Assembly (NCBI GenBank): GCA_023443095.1
Contig: JAEZVV010000112.1
Span: 1 to 64,000 of the forward strand
Source of the DNA: Pseudomonadota bacterium
Lineage (GTDB): Bacteria; Pseudomonadota; Gammaproteobacteria; Burkholderiales; Burkholderiaceae_F
Direction of reading: 5' to 3'
Length of the DNA stretch: 64,000 bases
A program made the position numbers and the translations under genes. Positions 15,723 to 24,484 of the stretch are shown one piece after another; the stretch's first letter is position 1, and each line of letters opens with the position of its first letter. The notes beneath the pieces were generated by a model. That model was not told the origin of the DNA, did no database searches, and worked only from the letters and a program-made list of their open reading frames with translations.

Positions 15723-18700
15723 ATGAGCAAGGACCTCGCTGCCCGCCTGGGCATCTCCGGCCGCATCGCCTCGTTTTTCGAGCGCTCGCAGCTCACGCCG
15801 CTGCTGGCTCTGCTCGCCATGTTGCTTGGGTTCTTCGCCATCCTGGTCACGCCCAAGGAAGAAGAGCCGCAGATCAACGTGACCATGGCCAACGTCTTCA
15901 TCCCCTACCCTGGCGCGGCGGTCGAGGACGTGCAGAACCTCGTCACCATCCCGGCCGAACAGGTGCTCTCGCAGATCACCGGGATCGAACACGTCTATTC
16001 GGTGACCCAGCCCGGCATGGCCGTGCTGACGGTCCAGTTCAAGGTCGGCGAAGACCGCATCGCCTCGCTGGTGCGCCTGCACGACACGCTGATGGCCAAC
16101 TCCGACTGGATACCCAAACACGTGGGCGTGGGCGACTTCATCGTCAAACCCAAGGGCATCGACGACGTTCCGATCGTGACCTTGACGCTGCACAGCGCGC
16201 GGCCCGAGATCGGCGCCTTCGAGCTGAAGGAAGTGGCGCATTCGCTCGAGATCGATCTGAAGCGGGTCGAAGGCACGCGCGAAGTGACCACCCTCGGCGG
16301 ACCGGACTCAGTGGTCCGGGTCACGCTCGACCCCGACCGCATGGGCGCCAATCGTGTGACGGTGGCCGACATCGCGCGCGCGCTCACCGCCACCAATCTG
16401 TCGCTGCCCTCGGGGGCCCTGACCTCGGCCAACCGCAGCGTCGACGTCCGCACCGGCCAGTTTCTGAAAAACGCGGCCGACGTCGGCCAACTCGTGGTCG
16501 GCACCCGCGGCAGCGGACGCGAAAAGCGGCTGGTGTTCCTGGCCGACGTGGCGCGGGTCAGCGCCGGCGCCGACCAGCCCACGAGTTACGTTTGGTACGG
16601 AGCCAAGGACGCTCAAGGTCTCTACCAGGAAAGCCCGGCGGTCACGCTTGCGATCAGCAAGAAGGCGGGCGAAAACGCCGCCAGCGTCGCCGAGGCGGTG
16701 CTCAAGCGGGTCGACGAACTGAAGGGCCAGGTGATTCCGGCCGACACCGAAGTCACGGTCACCCGCAACTACGGCGAGACCGCGGCCGAAAAAGCCAACC
16801 AGCTGATCAAGAAACTGATCTTCGCGACCCTTTCGGTGGTGGTGCTGGTGTGGATGGCGCTCGGCCGGCGCGAGGCGGCGATCGTCGGCGCGGCGGTGGT
16901 GCTCACGCTCGCTCTGACGCTGTTTGCCAGCTGGGCCTGGGGTTTCACGCTCAACCGGGTCTCGCTCTTCGCTCTGATCTTCTCGATCGGGATCCTGGTC
17001 GACGACGCCATCGTCGTGGTCGAGAACATCCACCGCCGCATGGGCATAGACCACCTTCCCCTGGCGCAGATCATTCCGCGCGCGGTCGACGAAGTTGGCG
17101 GCCCCACCATCCTTGCCACCTTCACCGTGATTGCGGCCCTGCTGCCGATGGCTTTCGTCAGCGGCCTGATGGGGCCCTACATGGCGCCGATCCCGATCAA
17201 CTCGTCGATGGGCATGGTGATTTCGCTCGCCGTGGCTTTTACCGTCACGCCCTGGCTGGCGGCCAAACTCCTCAAGCCGCACAGCGAAGCTCAGCCGCCC
17301 GCTCCCGATCGCTTGTCGCAAAAGCTCTCGGCCTTTTTCACTCGCGCGATGGCGCCGTTTGTGGACGAGGCCCGTGGCCGAGCCAACCGCTGGAAGCTCG
17401 CGGGTGGAATCGCCGCCGCGATCGCTCTGTCGGTGGCCCTGGTGCCGATGAAGCTGGTGGTCCTGAAGATGCTGCCCTTCGACAACAAGAGTGAGTTTCA
17501 AGTGGTGCTCGACATGCCTACCGGTACGCCGGTCGAGACCACTGCGGCCGTGCTGCGCGAAATGGCGGGCGAGCTTGCCAAGGTGCCCGAAGTCACCGAT
17601 CTGCAGGCCTACGCCGGCCTGTCGGCGCCGATCAACTTCAACGGCCTGGTGCGGCAGTATTACCTGCGCAATACCGGCGAGCAGGGCGACTTGCAGGTCA
17701 ATCTCGTCCACAAGAGCCAGCGTCACCGCAAGAGCCACGAGATCGCCGCCAGCGTCGAGCCGATGCTGGCGGCCATCGCCAAGAAACACGGCGGCGACGT
17801 GAAGGTGGTCGAAGTGCCGCCCGGTCCGCCGGTGATGAGCCCGATCGTGGCCGAGATCTACGGCCCCGATTACGCCGCGCAGGCCCGGCTCGCCAAGGAG
17901 GTGCGCAAGGTGTTCGAGGCCACGCCCGACGTGACCGCGATCGACGACACGGTGGTCGATGCGGCCGAACGGATCGTGCTGCGGGTCGATCCGCAAAAGG
18001 CCGCGCTCTACGGCATTCCGGTCGCCGATGTGGCGCAGATGGCGCGGCTCGCTCTCGGCCCTGCCGACGTCACCGCGGTGCACGACGGCGTGAGCAAATA
18101 CACGGTGCCGGTCCGGGTCGGCCTGGCCGACAGCGCCAAGGGTTCGCTCGACGCTCTGCTCAATCTGCGGGTGCGCGGCCAGGACGCGGGCGGCAAGAGT
18201 TTCGAAGTCGCTCTTGCCGAACTGGTGGTGCCGGTCAAGCTGACTCGCGAACAAGTCATCTGGCGCAAGGACTTGCAGCCCGTCGTCTACGTTTTCGGCG
18301 ACGTGGCGGGCGGCAAGGGCAAGACCGACTCGCCGCTCTACGGCATGTTCGAGATGCGCGGCAAGATCGCCGAGATCGACGTGCCGGGCGGTTTGAGCCT
18401 GACCGAGCGCTGGATCACCCCCCCGGGCGACCGCTACTCGGGCTTCTCGCTCAAGTGGGACGGCGAGTGGCAGATCACCTACGAGACCTTCCGCGACATG
18501 GGCGCTGCCTACGGCGTGGGCCTGATCCTGATCTACCTGCTGGTGGTCGCCCAGTTCCGCTCGTATGTCACGCCGCTCGTGATCATGGCGCCGATCCCGC
18601 TCACCATCATCGGCGTGATGCCAGGGCATGCTCTGCTCGGCGCGCAGTTCACCGCAACCTCGATGATCGGGATGATTGCCCTGGCCGGCATCATCGTGCG

Positions 18701-18992
18701 CAACTCGATTCTGCTGGTCGACTTCATCAACGAAGAGCTGAAGTCCGGCGTTGCCTTCTCGCAGGCGGTGATCAACGCCGCCGCGGCGCGCGCCAAGCCG
18801 ATCGTGCTGACCGCGGTGGCGGCGATGCTGGGCGCGCTGTTCATCCTCGACGATCCCATCTTCAACGGCCTGGCGATCGCGCTGCTGTTTGGCATCTTCG
18901 TCTCGACCGCCCTGACCTTGATCGTGATCCCCGTTCTTTATTACGCCATCAACCGCCACCGGGTCGCCAAGCTGATCGGCGGCGACCAGTAA
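15723..18992 (+). CDS. RND efflux transporter permease
   Basis: 1089 aa with the two-fold RND layout: TM1 at about residues 25-45, a large periplasmic loop, TM2-6, a second loop, TM8-12. The pump motif GILVDDAIVVVEN lies near 423-435 with the paired Asp residues for proton relay, and a matching IVRNSILLVDFINE occurs in the second half. Signs of the HAE1-like/heavy-metal group are mixed. The large loop has no Met or His cluster of the CusA kind that I can see. Substrates could be hydrophobic compounds or sulfur species; the flanking DUF2892 and CsoR-family genes point toward metal, persulfide or another reactive species as the inducer. It follows the adaptor by 10 bases. Confidence 0.9.
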   Translation: MSKDLAARLGISGRIASFFERSQLTPLLALLAMLLGFFAILVTPKEEEPQINVTMANVFIPYPGAAVEDVQNLVTIPAEQVLSQITGIEHVYSVTQPGMAVLTVQFKVGEDRIASLVRLHDTLMANSDWIPKHVGVGDFIVKPKGIDDVPIVTLTLHSARPEIGAFELKEVAHSLEIDLKRVEGTREVTTLGGPDSVVRVTLDPDRMGANRVTVADIARALTATNLSLPSGALTSANRSVDVRTGQFLKNAADVGQLVVGTRGSGREKRLVFLADVARVSAGADQPTSYVWYGAKDAQGLYQESPAVTLAISKKAGENAASVAEAVLKRVDELKGQVIPADTEVTVTRNYGETAAEKANQLIKKLIFATLSVVVLVWMALGRREAAIVGAAVVLTLALTLFASWAWGFTLNRVSLFALIFSIGILVDDAIVVVENIHRRMGIDHLPLAQIIPRAVDEVGGPTILATFTVIAALLPMAFVSGLMGPYMAPIPINSSMGMVISLAVAFTVTPWLAAKLLKPHSEAQPPAPDRLSQKLSAFFTRAMAPFVDEARGRANRWKLAGGIAAAIALSVALVPMKLVVLKMLPFDNKSEFQVVLDMPTGTPVETTAAVLREMAGELAKVPEVTDLQAYAGLSAPINFNGLVRQYYLRNTGEQGDLQVNLVHKSQRHRKSHEIAASVEPMLAAIAKKHGGDVKVVEVPPGPPVMSPIVAEIYGPDYAAQARLAKEVRKVFEATPDVTAIDDTVVDAAERIVLRVDPQKAALYGIPVADVAQMARLALGPADVTAVHDGVSKYTVPVRVGLADSAKGSLDALLNLRVRGQDAGGKSFEVALAELVVPVKLTREQVIWRKDLQPVVYVFGDVAGGKGKTDSPLYGMFEMRGKIAEIDVPGGLSLTERWITPPGDRYSGFSLKWDGEWQITYETFRDMGAAYGVGLILIYLLVVAQFRSYVTPLVIMAPIPLTIIGVMPGHALLGAQFTATSMIGMIALAGIIVRNSILLVDFINEELKSGVAFSQAVINAAAARAKPIVLTAVAAMLGALFILDDPIFNGLAIALLFGIFVSTALTLIVIPVLYYAINRHRVAKLIGGDQ

Positions 18993-19009
18993 ATCCAGGG
19001 AGTCTAAAA

Positions 19010-19234
19010 ATGACAGTTGAACGCTACATCCGCATCATCGCCGGCCTCTTCGTCGCGATTTCCGTCTCGCTCGGAGCGCCGGCCAGCCCGCTGTTCGTGT
19101 CGCAGTGGTTCCTCGCCTTCACCCTGTTCGTGGGTCTGAACCTGTTCCAGTTCGGATTCTCGAACTTCTGCCCGCTTGCCATCATTCTCAAGAAGCTGGG
19201 CGTCAAGGAGAGCGCGCTTGCCTGCCAGCGCTGA
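19010..19234 (+). CDS. DUF2892 small membrane protein
   Basis: 74 aa with two membrane helices (about residues 9-27 and 32-53). The sequence MTVERYIRIIAGLFV and the pattern FSNFCPL match DUF2892, the membrane segment also found in YgaP-type rhodaneses and often linked to sulfur handling. Cys54 (NFCP) and a second Cys near the end could take part in sulfane-sulfur chemistry; this is inference. The start follows the RND stop by 17 bases. The next gene, the regulator, starts within its last 17 bases. So it is a structural member of the efflux operon. Confidence 0.85.
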   Translation: MTVERYIRIIAGLFVAISVSLGAPASPLFVSQWFLAFTLFVGLNLFQFGFSNFCPLAIILKKLGVKESALACQR

Positions 19235-19520
19235 AGACCTGCCCGGCAAAGCCGACGATCCGGCCTCGCTGCGGCGGGACCTGGTCCTGCGTCTGAAGCG
19301 GGTCGAGGGCCAGGTGCGCGGCGTGCAGGCGATGATCGAACGCAACGCCGATTGCGAAGACATCGCCCAGCAGCTTGCCGCGGCGCGCAAGGCGCTCGAC
19401 CGCGCTTTTTTCCAACTGATGGCCTGCGCGATCGAACACGGCGAAATGTCGACCGCCCCCGGCGAGACCGATTCCGAGCGCGTGCACCGCATCACCCGCG
19501 CGTTGGCCAAACTCGCCTGA
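19218..19520 (+). CDS. CsoR/RcnR/CstR-family transcriptional repressor (DUF156)
   Basis: 100 aa from a TTG at 19218, chosen because AAGGAG sits seven bases upstream (19203-19208). A longer ORF from 19176 reads through the DUF2892 gene without sense. The family hallmark is LRLKRVEGQVRGVQAMIE (24-41). Ligand positions are unusual. Cys46 (NADCED) is the expected first ligand, but the CsoR positions 25 and 29 residues further on (His and Cys) are Ala71 and Gly75. Cys70 and His74 lie one residue earlier. So the sensor is neither a canonical Cu CsoR, a Ni/Co RcnR nor an FrmR; a Cys46-Cys70 pair could sense persulfide like CstR. It overlaps DUF2892 by 17 bases and is expected to bind the operator at 14589. 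Confidence 0.85.
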   Translation: MPASAEDLPGKADDPASLRRDLVLRLKRVEGQVRGVQAMIERNADCEDIAQQLAAARKALDRAFFQLMACAIEHGEMSTAPGETDSERVHRITRALAKLA

Positions 19521-19620
19521 AGCACCCGTTTCGGGGGCGGAAACGCGGTTTTCCCGCTTTCGCGCCCGCGATGGGAGCTTCCACGCTAAAGCTTGGGGGC
19601 GGATCGGCCGATAAGGCGGT

Positions 19621-19938
19621 ATGGCGATCCTCGTCCGCTCCGCTTTGCTGCTGCTTGTCGGTCTGGCCGGCGTCACTGCGCTGGCGGGTGAAACGCGCCG
19701 GGCGCGCGCCGAGTTCCAGGTGAGTGTGGTGGTGCTGCCGCAATGCCGCGTGGGTGGGGCGGCACCGGACTGCCGCCATGTGGTCGGGCGCGACTTGCAA
19801 GTGGTCCAGGCGGTGGGCGGTCCGTCGATGGCGCCGACTTTGTTGTTGCTCCGCAACACGCCTTCCGCGCCGTCGACATCGGCCCCGCTCGGCTTGTCCG
19901 AGCGGGGGGCGGTCCGAAGGCTCTTGATCCGCTTCTGA
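19621..19938 (+). CDS. Small exported protein of unknown function
   Basis: 105 aa. A signal peptide is likely (MAILVRSALLLLVGLAGVTALAG), followed by a short domain with two Cys residues (PQCR and PDCR) and a Ser/Pro-rich end. It lies just before the pilus cluster on the same strand, with a 97-base gap, and may be a companion. AAGGCGG precedes the ATG closely. The C-terminal third shows weak composition, so the protein may be partly degraded. The same stretch contains other overlapping frames; this one is preferred only for its signal sequence. Confidence 0.4.
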   Translation: MAILVRSALLLLVGLAGVTALAGETRRARAEFQVSVVVLPQCRVGGAAPDCRHVVGRDLQVVQAVGGPSMAPTLLLLRNTPSAPSTSAPLGLSERGAVRRLLIRF

Positions 19939-20035
19939 TCCGCTCTTGAAGTTTGCGATTCCGGTGGGCTCGATTCAGGGTTTGAGCTTATAAACGGAGG
20001 CCCAATACCACTCAATCGGGTTATCGGAGCCGAAA

Positions 20036-20515
20036 TTGAAAACTTTAGGAAAAATCGCAGTGGCCGTCCTGGGCGCCCTGGGTGTCGTGAATGCGGCTCA
20101 GGCCGCGAACGCAACAGCCAGCTTTGACGTCACCGCCAATGTGGTGGCGTCCTGCTCCGTGAGCGGAACGACCATGGCGTTTGGGACCTACAGCCCCGCC
20201 GCTGCGGCCAACGGAACGTCCACCCTGACGGTGACCTGCACCAACGGCTCGGCCTACACGGTGAAGCTCAGCTCGGCCTCCGGCTTCAAGATGGCCCACG
20301 AGACGGACACGGCCAACCTCCTCGCCTACAAGATCTATTCCGACTCGGGCCGCACCACGGACGTGAGCGGAGCGACGCCGATCGCCATCCCGGGCACCTT
20401 GCCGGGCACGGGTCTGGCCCAGTCGATCCCGCTGTACGGCCAGATCCCCGCCGGCACGACCTCGGTCAAGGCCGGCAACTACAAGGACACCGTCACGGTC
20501 ACGGTGGCGTATTAA
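20036..20515 (+). CDS. Spore coat U (SCPU) domain pilus subunit, CsuA/B-like
   Basis: 159 aa, major-subunit candidate of a Csu-type archaic chaperone-usher pilus. A Sec signal (MKTLGKIAVAVLGALGVVNAAQA) leads to an SCPU domain: TASFDVTANVVASCSVSGTTMAFGTY, then CTNGSAY and an alternating-polarity C terminus KDTVTVTVAY that should be the donor strand. Two Cys residues form the usual disulfide. The start is a TTG at 20036 with GGAG ten bases upstream. It is the first structural gene; the next gene begins seven bases after the stop. Stronger codon bias here than in the second subunit fits high expression. Confidence 0.88.
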   Translation: MKTLGKIAVAVLGALGVVNAAQAANATASFDVTANVVASCSVSGTTMAFGTYSPAAAANGTSTLTVTCTNGSAYTVKLSSASGFKMAHETDTANLLAYKIYSDSGRTTDVSGATPIAIPGTLPGTGLAQSIPLYGQIPAGTTSVKAGNYKDTVTVTVAY

Positions 20516-20522
20516 GCGCCCG

Positions 20523-21005
20523 GTGCTGCTGCGATGGGTCTGCGCCCTGGGCGCAGCCGCCGCCTTGTCGTCGGCGGGAGCGGCCTCTTCCACGGCCACG
20601 CTGGCCGTGAGTTCCCAGGTGGCGCTTGCCTGCGCGATTGCCGTTGACCGGGTCGACTTCGGCGGGATTCCTGCCGTGCGGACCGTCAACGTCGATCGCG
20701 TCGGTGCGGTCAGGGTCGAGTGCACCAGCGGCGTGCCGTGGCAGATCGGCATGTCGCTGGGCGCCAATCGCAGCGGCAACCAGCGCCGCATGCGCCATGT
20801 CGCCCTCGGCGGTGTCTGGCTCAACTACGAGCTCTATCGCGATGCCGCGTATTCGCAGGTTTGGCGCGATACCCCTCCCACGCGGGTGCAGGGGGTGGGC
20901 ATGGGAGCGGTGCAGACCGTGAGCCTTTACTCACGCCTGCCCGCCGACCAGACGCCGCCCGTCGGCACGTACATCGACACGGTGACCGCCACCATCCGCT
21001 ACTGA
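20523..21005 (+). CDS. Spore coat U domain pilus subunit
   Basis: 160 aa, signal peptide about residues 1-20, then an SCPU domain with paired Cys (LACAIAVDRVDFGG and VECTSG) and a C-terminal strand IDTVTATIRY. It resembles CsuA or CsuB, minor subunits of archaic chaperone-usher pili, but the short sequence gives no finer call. The start is a GTG seven bases after the preceding stop with no separate promoter, so translation follows the first subunit. The chaperone gene starts seven bases after its end. Probably assembled in the periplasm by donor-strand exchange. Confidence 0.82.
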   Translation: MLLRWVCALGAAAALSSAGAASSTATLAVSSQVALACAIAVDRVDFGGIPAVRTVNVDRVGAVRVECTSGVPWQIGMSLGANRSGNQRRMRHVALGGVWLNYELYRDAAYSQVWRDTPPTRVQGVGMGAVQTVSLYSRLPADQTPPVGTYIDTVTATIRY

Positions 21006-21012
21006 GCAGTTC

Positions 21013-21714
21013 ATGAAGTTCAAGTCTCATCGGGGTGGGCGCCGCTTTCTGGCGCTGGTGTCGGCCGTGTTGGCCGGCTTGGTCTCGACTGCGGTGCAGG
21101 CGGGGTCGTTCACGGTTTCGCCGGTGCGCATCGAGATCGCGATGCCGCGCAAGGCAGCTGCGGTCGAGGTCGAAAACAACGGCGACCGACCGGCGCAGAT
21201 CCAGGTCGAACGCTTTCAGTGGCAGCGCGACAACGGCGCCGACGACGAACTCCTGCCGACCGAGGACTACATCGTTACCCCGCCCATCGTCAGTCTCCAG
21301 CCGGGGCAGCGGCAGATCCTGCGGGTGATGTTCCTCAAGCCGCTCGATCCTCGGCGCGAAGCCACCTACCGCCTGATCCTGCAGGAGACTCCGCTCAACG
21401 ACCCGCCGCCCAACACCATTGCGACCGTGTTGCGCCTGTCCCTGCCCGTGTTCGTCACGCCTGCGGGAGCCAAAAGCGAGCTGGTCTGGTCGCAGCAGTG
21501 GCGCGACGGCAAGCCCGCCCTGGCAGCGGAGAACCGCGGCACGGCGCACGCCTTCATTGTCGGGGTGAAAACGCCGGAGGGGGGCAAGCTGCCGCCCACG
21601 GGTTACATCCTGCCGGGCGAAACTCGCTCGTGGTTCTTGGAGTCCGCGGCACCGGAGCGACTTGTCGTCCAGTTGCGTGACGGCACCGAGGCGAGCGCTG
21701 CGGTTTCCCGATGA
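21013..21714 (+). CDS. Periplasmic pilus chaperone (CsuC/PapD family)
   Basis: 233 aa with a signal peptide (about 1-29) and an immunoglobulin-like N-terminal domain: GSFTVSPVRIEIAMPRKAAAVEVENNGDRPAQIQVERFQW, the usual P-x-R-I pattern, then QRQILRVMF with the conserved Arg. A second domain follows. The protein should hold SCPU subunits in the periplasm and deliver them to the usher. It ends in an ATGA overlap with the usher gene (four bases), a strong sign of translational coupling. Confidence 0.9.
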   Translation: MKFKSHRGGRRFLALVSAVLAGLVSTAVQAGSFTVSPVRIEIAMPRKAAAVEVENNGDRPAQIQVERFQWQRDNGADDELLPTEDYIVTPPIVSLQPGQRQILRVMFLKPLDPRREATYRLILQETPLNDPPPNTIATVLRLSLPVFVTPAGAKSELVWSQQWRDGKPALAAENRGTAHAFIVGVKTPEGGKLPPTGYILPGETRSWFLESAAPERLVVQLRDGTEASAAVSR

Positions 21715-24032
21715 GCCGCCTGGCTCTATGCCTCTTGCTCCTGCTGCTCGCGCTCGGTGCGCCGGCGCAGGCGGCGCCGGTGCCGCTGGTGGTCGAGTTG
21801 AGCCTCAACGGCGAAACACGCGGAGCGGTGCTGCTGCTGGAGGAGGACGAGCGGTTTTTCATCGATGCGGCCGACGCCCGCGCCTGGCGCTTGCGCGTGC
21901 CGGAAGCCGGCCACATCAGCTATCAGGGGCGCAGCTTCCTGGCGCTCGACTCGATATATGCGCGGATCGAGAGTCTGGACCGGAGCAGCCTGCGCCTGGA
22001 GCTGAGAGTTCCGGCCGACGCTTTCGAAGCCAGCCGTGCCAGCATCGGTCCCAACGAATACCCGCTCACTCCGGCGGTCTGGGGCGGCTATGCGAGCTAC
22101 GACCTGGTCGGCACGCGGTCGGGCGGACGCAGCGGCATCGACGGCGCCCTCCAACTGGCGGGTTTTTCGCCTTACGGCGGGCTCGACACCACGCTCGTCA
22201 AGCGCAACGTCTGGGCGAGCGATGGTGCCGACGGCGACCTGCAGCGCTACTCGACGACCTACCGACGCGACTGGGCCGAACTCATGAGTTCGGTCGAAGT
22301 CGGCGACACCTTCAGTCGCGCCAGTGCTAACACCCGCGCGCTGAGGGTGGGCGGACTGTGGTTCGGCACCAACTTCAACCTGCGGCCGGGTTTCATCTCC
22401 CAGCCCCTGCCGTCGTTCACCGGTCAGGCCAGCCTGCCGTCGACGGTGCAGGTCTTCGTCAACAACCAGTTGCGCGCAGTGACCGAAGTTCCGGCCGGCC
22501 CCTTCCATCTCGACAATGTGCCGGTGATCAATGGGGCGGGCGACGCGCGTCTGGTGGTGCGCGACGCGCTGGGTCGGGAGTCCGTCGTCAATGCCAGCTT
22601 TTATTCCACCAGCGGCCTGCTTGCGCCCGGGCTCAGCCAGTATTCGGTGGCCCTGGGCCGGCTGCGGCGCGACGGGTTGTACGGCGAGCCGGATTACGGC
22701 CCGGTTTATGGCGCGGCCAGCTTCCGGCGCGGCTTGAGCCGCAGCCTGACGGTCGAGGCCTCCGCCGAGTTCGAGGCGAGCCGGGCGGCGCTGGTGGGAA
22801 TGGCGATGGACTTCGCCCTGCCTCTGGGCGAGATGGAGCTGGCCTGGGCGGCGGCCGATCCGCGCGCCGCCGATGGCGGTTCGCCGCGCGGCCGGGTGGC
22901 CGCGGGCTACAGCTACCAGGACTGGCTGAGCGCGGTGAGTTTTCGATACGAACGTGCGGCCTCGGGCATGGTGGTGCCGGGCGATCTTGATCCGCAGCTG
23001 GCGCAGCGAAGCTTGCTGACCGCCTCGGCCTCGCGCCGCTTCACCGAGAGGACCAGCCTCGGCGCGGCCTGGATTTCGGCCCAGGCGCAGGATGGCCGCT
23101 CGTTGCGAACCGCCAACCTGTCGGCGACGGTGGCTCTGCAGCGCCGCATCAACCTGCTGTTCTCGCTCAACCGCGTGAGCGACGGGCTGTCGGCGCGGCG
23201 CAGCGCCCAGGTTCTGCTGAGCGTACCGCTCGGCCCCAGCGTCTATGCCACGGCCAGCGTCGAAGCCGGCAGCCAGCCGCGGCAGACGCTCGCGGCGCAG
23301 CAGTCGCCGCCTTTGGGCGAAGGCTGGGGCTGGCGCCTGGGTACGGCTCACGATTCGAGCGGCACCCGCGCCGATGCGGGCCTGATCGCGCAGCTGCCGG
23401 CGGCCACGCTGCAGGTCGAAGCGAACCAACAGCCGGGCCTGGGCGCGTCGGTCCGGGCGCAGGCGCAGGGCAGCGTGGCCTGGATCGGTCATCGGCTGAC
23501 CGCGATGCGCCAGGTCTCCGATGCCTTTGCCTGGGTCGACATCCCCGGCGCGGCCGAGGTGCCGGTCTTGCTCAACAATCAGCCGGTGGGGCGCACCGAC
23601 GCCGACGGCCGCCTGCTGGTGCCGCGGCTGATGTCCTACGTGCCGAGCGAGATAAAGCTCGATGTCACCGGCCTGCCGCCCGACGCCGAAATCGAGCCCG
23701 GCCGCGAGCGGGTCGTGGTGGTGCCGCCAGCGCGCACCGCGGTGCGGGCCGAGCTGGGGGTGCGGCGGGTGGCGGCGGCGATCGTGCGCGTCGTCGGGGC
23801 CGACGGCCAGCCGGTTCCGGCGGGCGCCGCGGTGGAGATCGAACACGAAGGCCAAAGCACCAGCGTCGCCGGCAAGGGCGAGTTCTATGTGAGCGGTGCG
23901 CCGGGGCCGCGGCGAGCCAAGCTCAGCTGGCGCGGCCAGGGTTGCACCGTCGATTTCGATTTGCCGCCTGCGCCCGCGGGCCAGGCGTATTCACAACTGG
24001 GACCGTATCCATGCGTCACCTTGCCGCGCTGA
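21711..24032 (+). CDS. Outer-membrane usher (CsuD/PapC family)
   Basis: 773 aa, close to the Csu-type usher length. A signal peptide (1-21) is followed by the N-terminal periplasmic domain, a long beta-barrel with repeated YDLVG, GxxxxxDxF and NLR-type segments and a plug-like insertion, and C-terminal domains with the pattern ELGVRRVAAAIVRVVGADGQPVPAGA. It forms the pore through which SCPU subunits pass and are assembled. It overlaps the chaperone by four bases and the next subunit by 22. No TonB box. Its position between chaperone and tip subunit matches the csu order. Confidence 0.92.
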   Translation: MSRLALCLLLLLLALGAPAQAAPVPLVVELSLNGETRGAVLLLEEDERFFIDAADARAWRLRVPEAGHISYQGRSFLALDSIYARIESLDRSSLRLELRVPADAFEASRASIGPNEYPLTPAVWGGYASYDLVGTRSGGRSGIDGALQLAGFSPYGGLDTTLVKRNVWASDGADGDLQRYSTTYRRDWAELMSSVEVGDTFSRASANTRALRVGGLWFGTNFNLRPGFISQPLPSFTGQASLPSTVQVFVNNQLRAVTEVPAGPFHLDNVPVINGAGDARLVVRDALGRESVVNASFYSTSGLLAPGLSQYSVALGRLRRDGLYGEPDYGPVYGAASFRRGLSRSLTVEASAEFEASRAALVGMAMDFALPLGEMELAWAAADPRAADGGSPRGRVAAGYSYQDWLSAVSFRYERAASGMVVPGDLDPQLAQRSLLTASASRRFTERTSLGAAWISAQAQDGRSLRTANLSATVALQRRINLLFSLNRVSDGLSARRSAQVLLSVPLGPSVYATASVEAGSQPRQTLAAQQSPPLGEGWGWRLGTAHDSSGTRADAGLIAQLPAATLQVEANQQPGLGASVRAQAQGSVAWIGHRLTAMRQVSDAFAWVDIPGAAEVPVLLNNQPVGRTDADGRLLVPRLMSYVPSEIKLDVTGLPPDAEIEPGRERVVVVPPARTAVRAELGVRRVAAAIVRVVGADGQPVPAGAAVEIEHEGQSTSVAGKGEFYVSGAPGPRRAKLSWRGQGCTVDFDLPPAPAGQAYSQLGPYPCVTLPR

Positions 24033-24484
24033 CCCTGCTTTCCATCGTTTCGGCCGCGAGTCACGGGGCGGCGAGTTGCACTGCGAGTGCGACGGCGATG
24101 TCGTTCGGCAACTATTCGCCCCTGGCGTCGAGTTCGAGCATCCAGGCCCTGGGTGCGGTGAGCGTGAGCTGCAGCCGCAGCTTCGGCGACTTGGACACGG
24201 TGGTGAACTTCAACGCCGTGATCGGCCCGGGTTCCAGCGGCAACTACGGAGCGCGGACCCTGCGCTCCGGCAGCGGGCAACTCGCTTATCAGCTGTACAA
24301 GACTGCCAACGGCCAGTCGCCCTGGCTGGCGACCGGGGAAACGGGATCGTTGTCCCTGCCGCTGTTCGGCAACCGCCGCGCCACCAAAGACTATGCGGTG
24401 TTCGGCCAGATCGTTCCGCTGCAATCCAGTGCGCGGCCGGGCACTTACACCGACACCCTCAGTTTCACCGTCACTTACGACTGA
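24011..24484 (+). CDS. Spore coat U domain tip subunit, CsuE-like
   Basis: 157 aa from the ATG at 24011, inside the usher's last codons (22-base overlap). Signal peptide MRHLAALTLLSIVSAASHG, then an SCPU domain opening ASCTASATAMSFGNYSPLASS. Two Cys residues are visible near residues 21 and 56, and it ends in a strand GTYTDTLSFTVTYD. Its position after the usher suggests the role of CsuE, but CsuE is usually longer with two SCPU domains and this has one. So it may be a short tip or terminator subunit. It ends 14 bases inside the convergent aldolase gene. Confidence 0.8.
   Translation: MRHLAALTLLSIVSAASHGAASCTASATAMSFGNYSPLASSSSIQALGAVSVSCSRSFGDLDTVVNFNAVIGPGSSGNYGARTLRSGSGQLAYQLYKTANGQSPWLATGETGSLSLPLFGNRRATKDYAVFGQIVPLQSSARPGTYTDTLSFTVTYD

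Noticed and set aside
16308..18959. 883-aa open frame on the minus strand opposite the RND permease
   Set aside because: It is the antisense shadow of a GC-rich gene. The plus-strand protein has a complete RND fold, while this one is His/Arg/Asp-rich with no known domain.
21726..23855. 709-aa minus-strand frame opposite the usher
   Set aside because: The usher frame has a signal peptide, barrel pattern and four-base overlap with the chaperone; the antisense frame is Arg/His-rich only.
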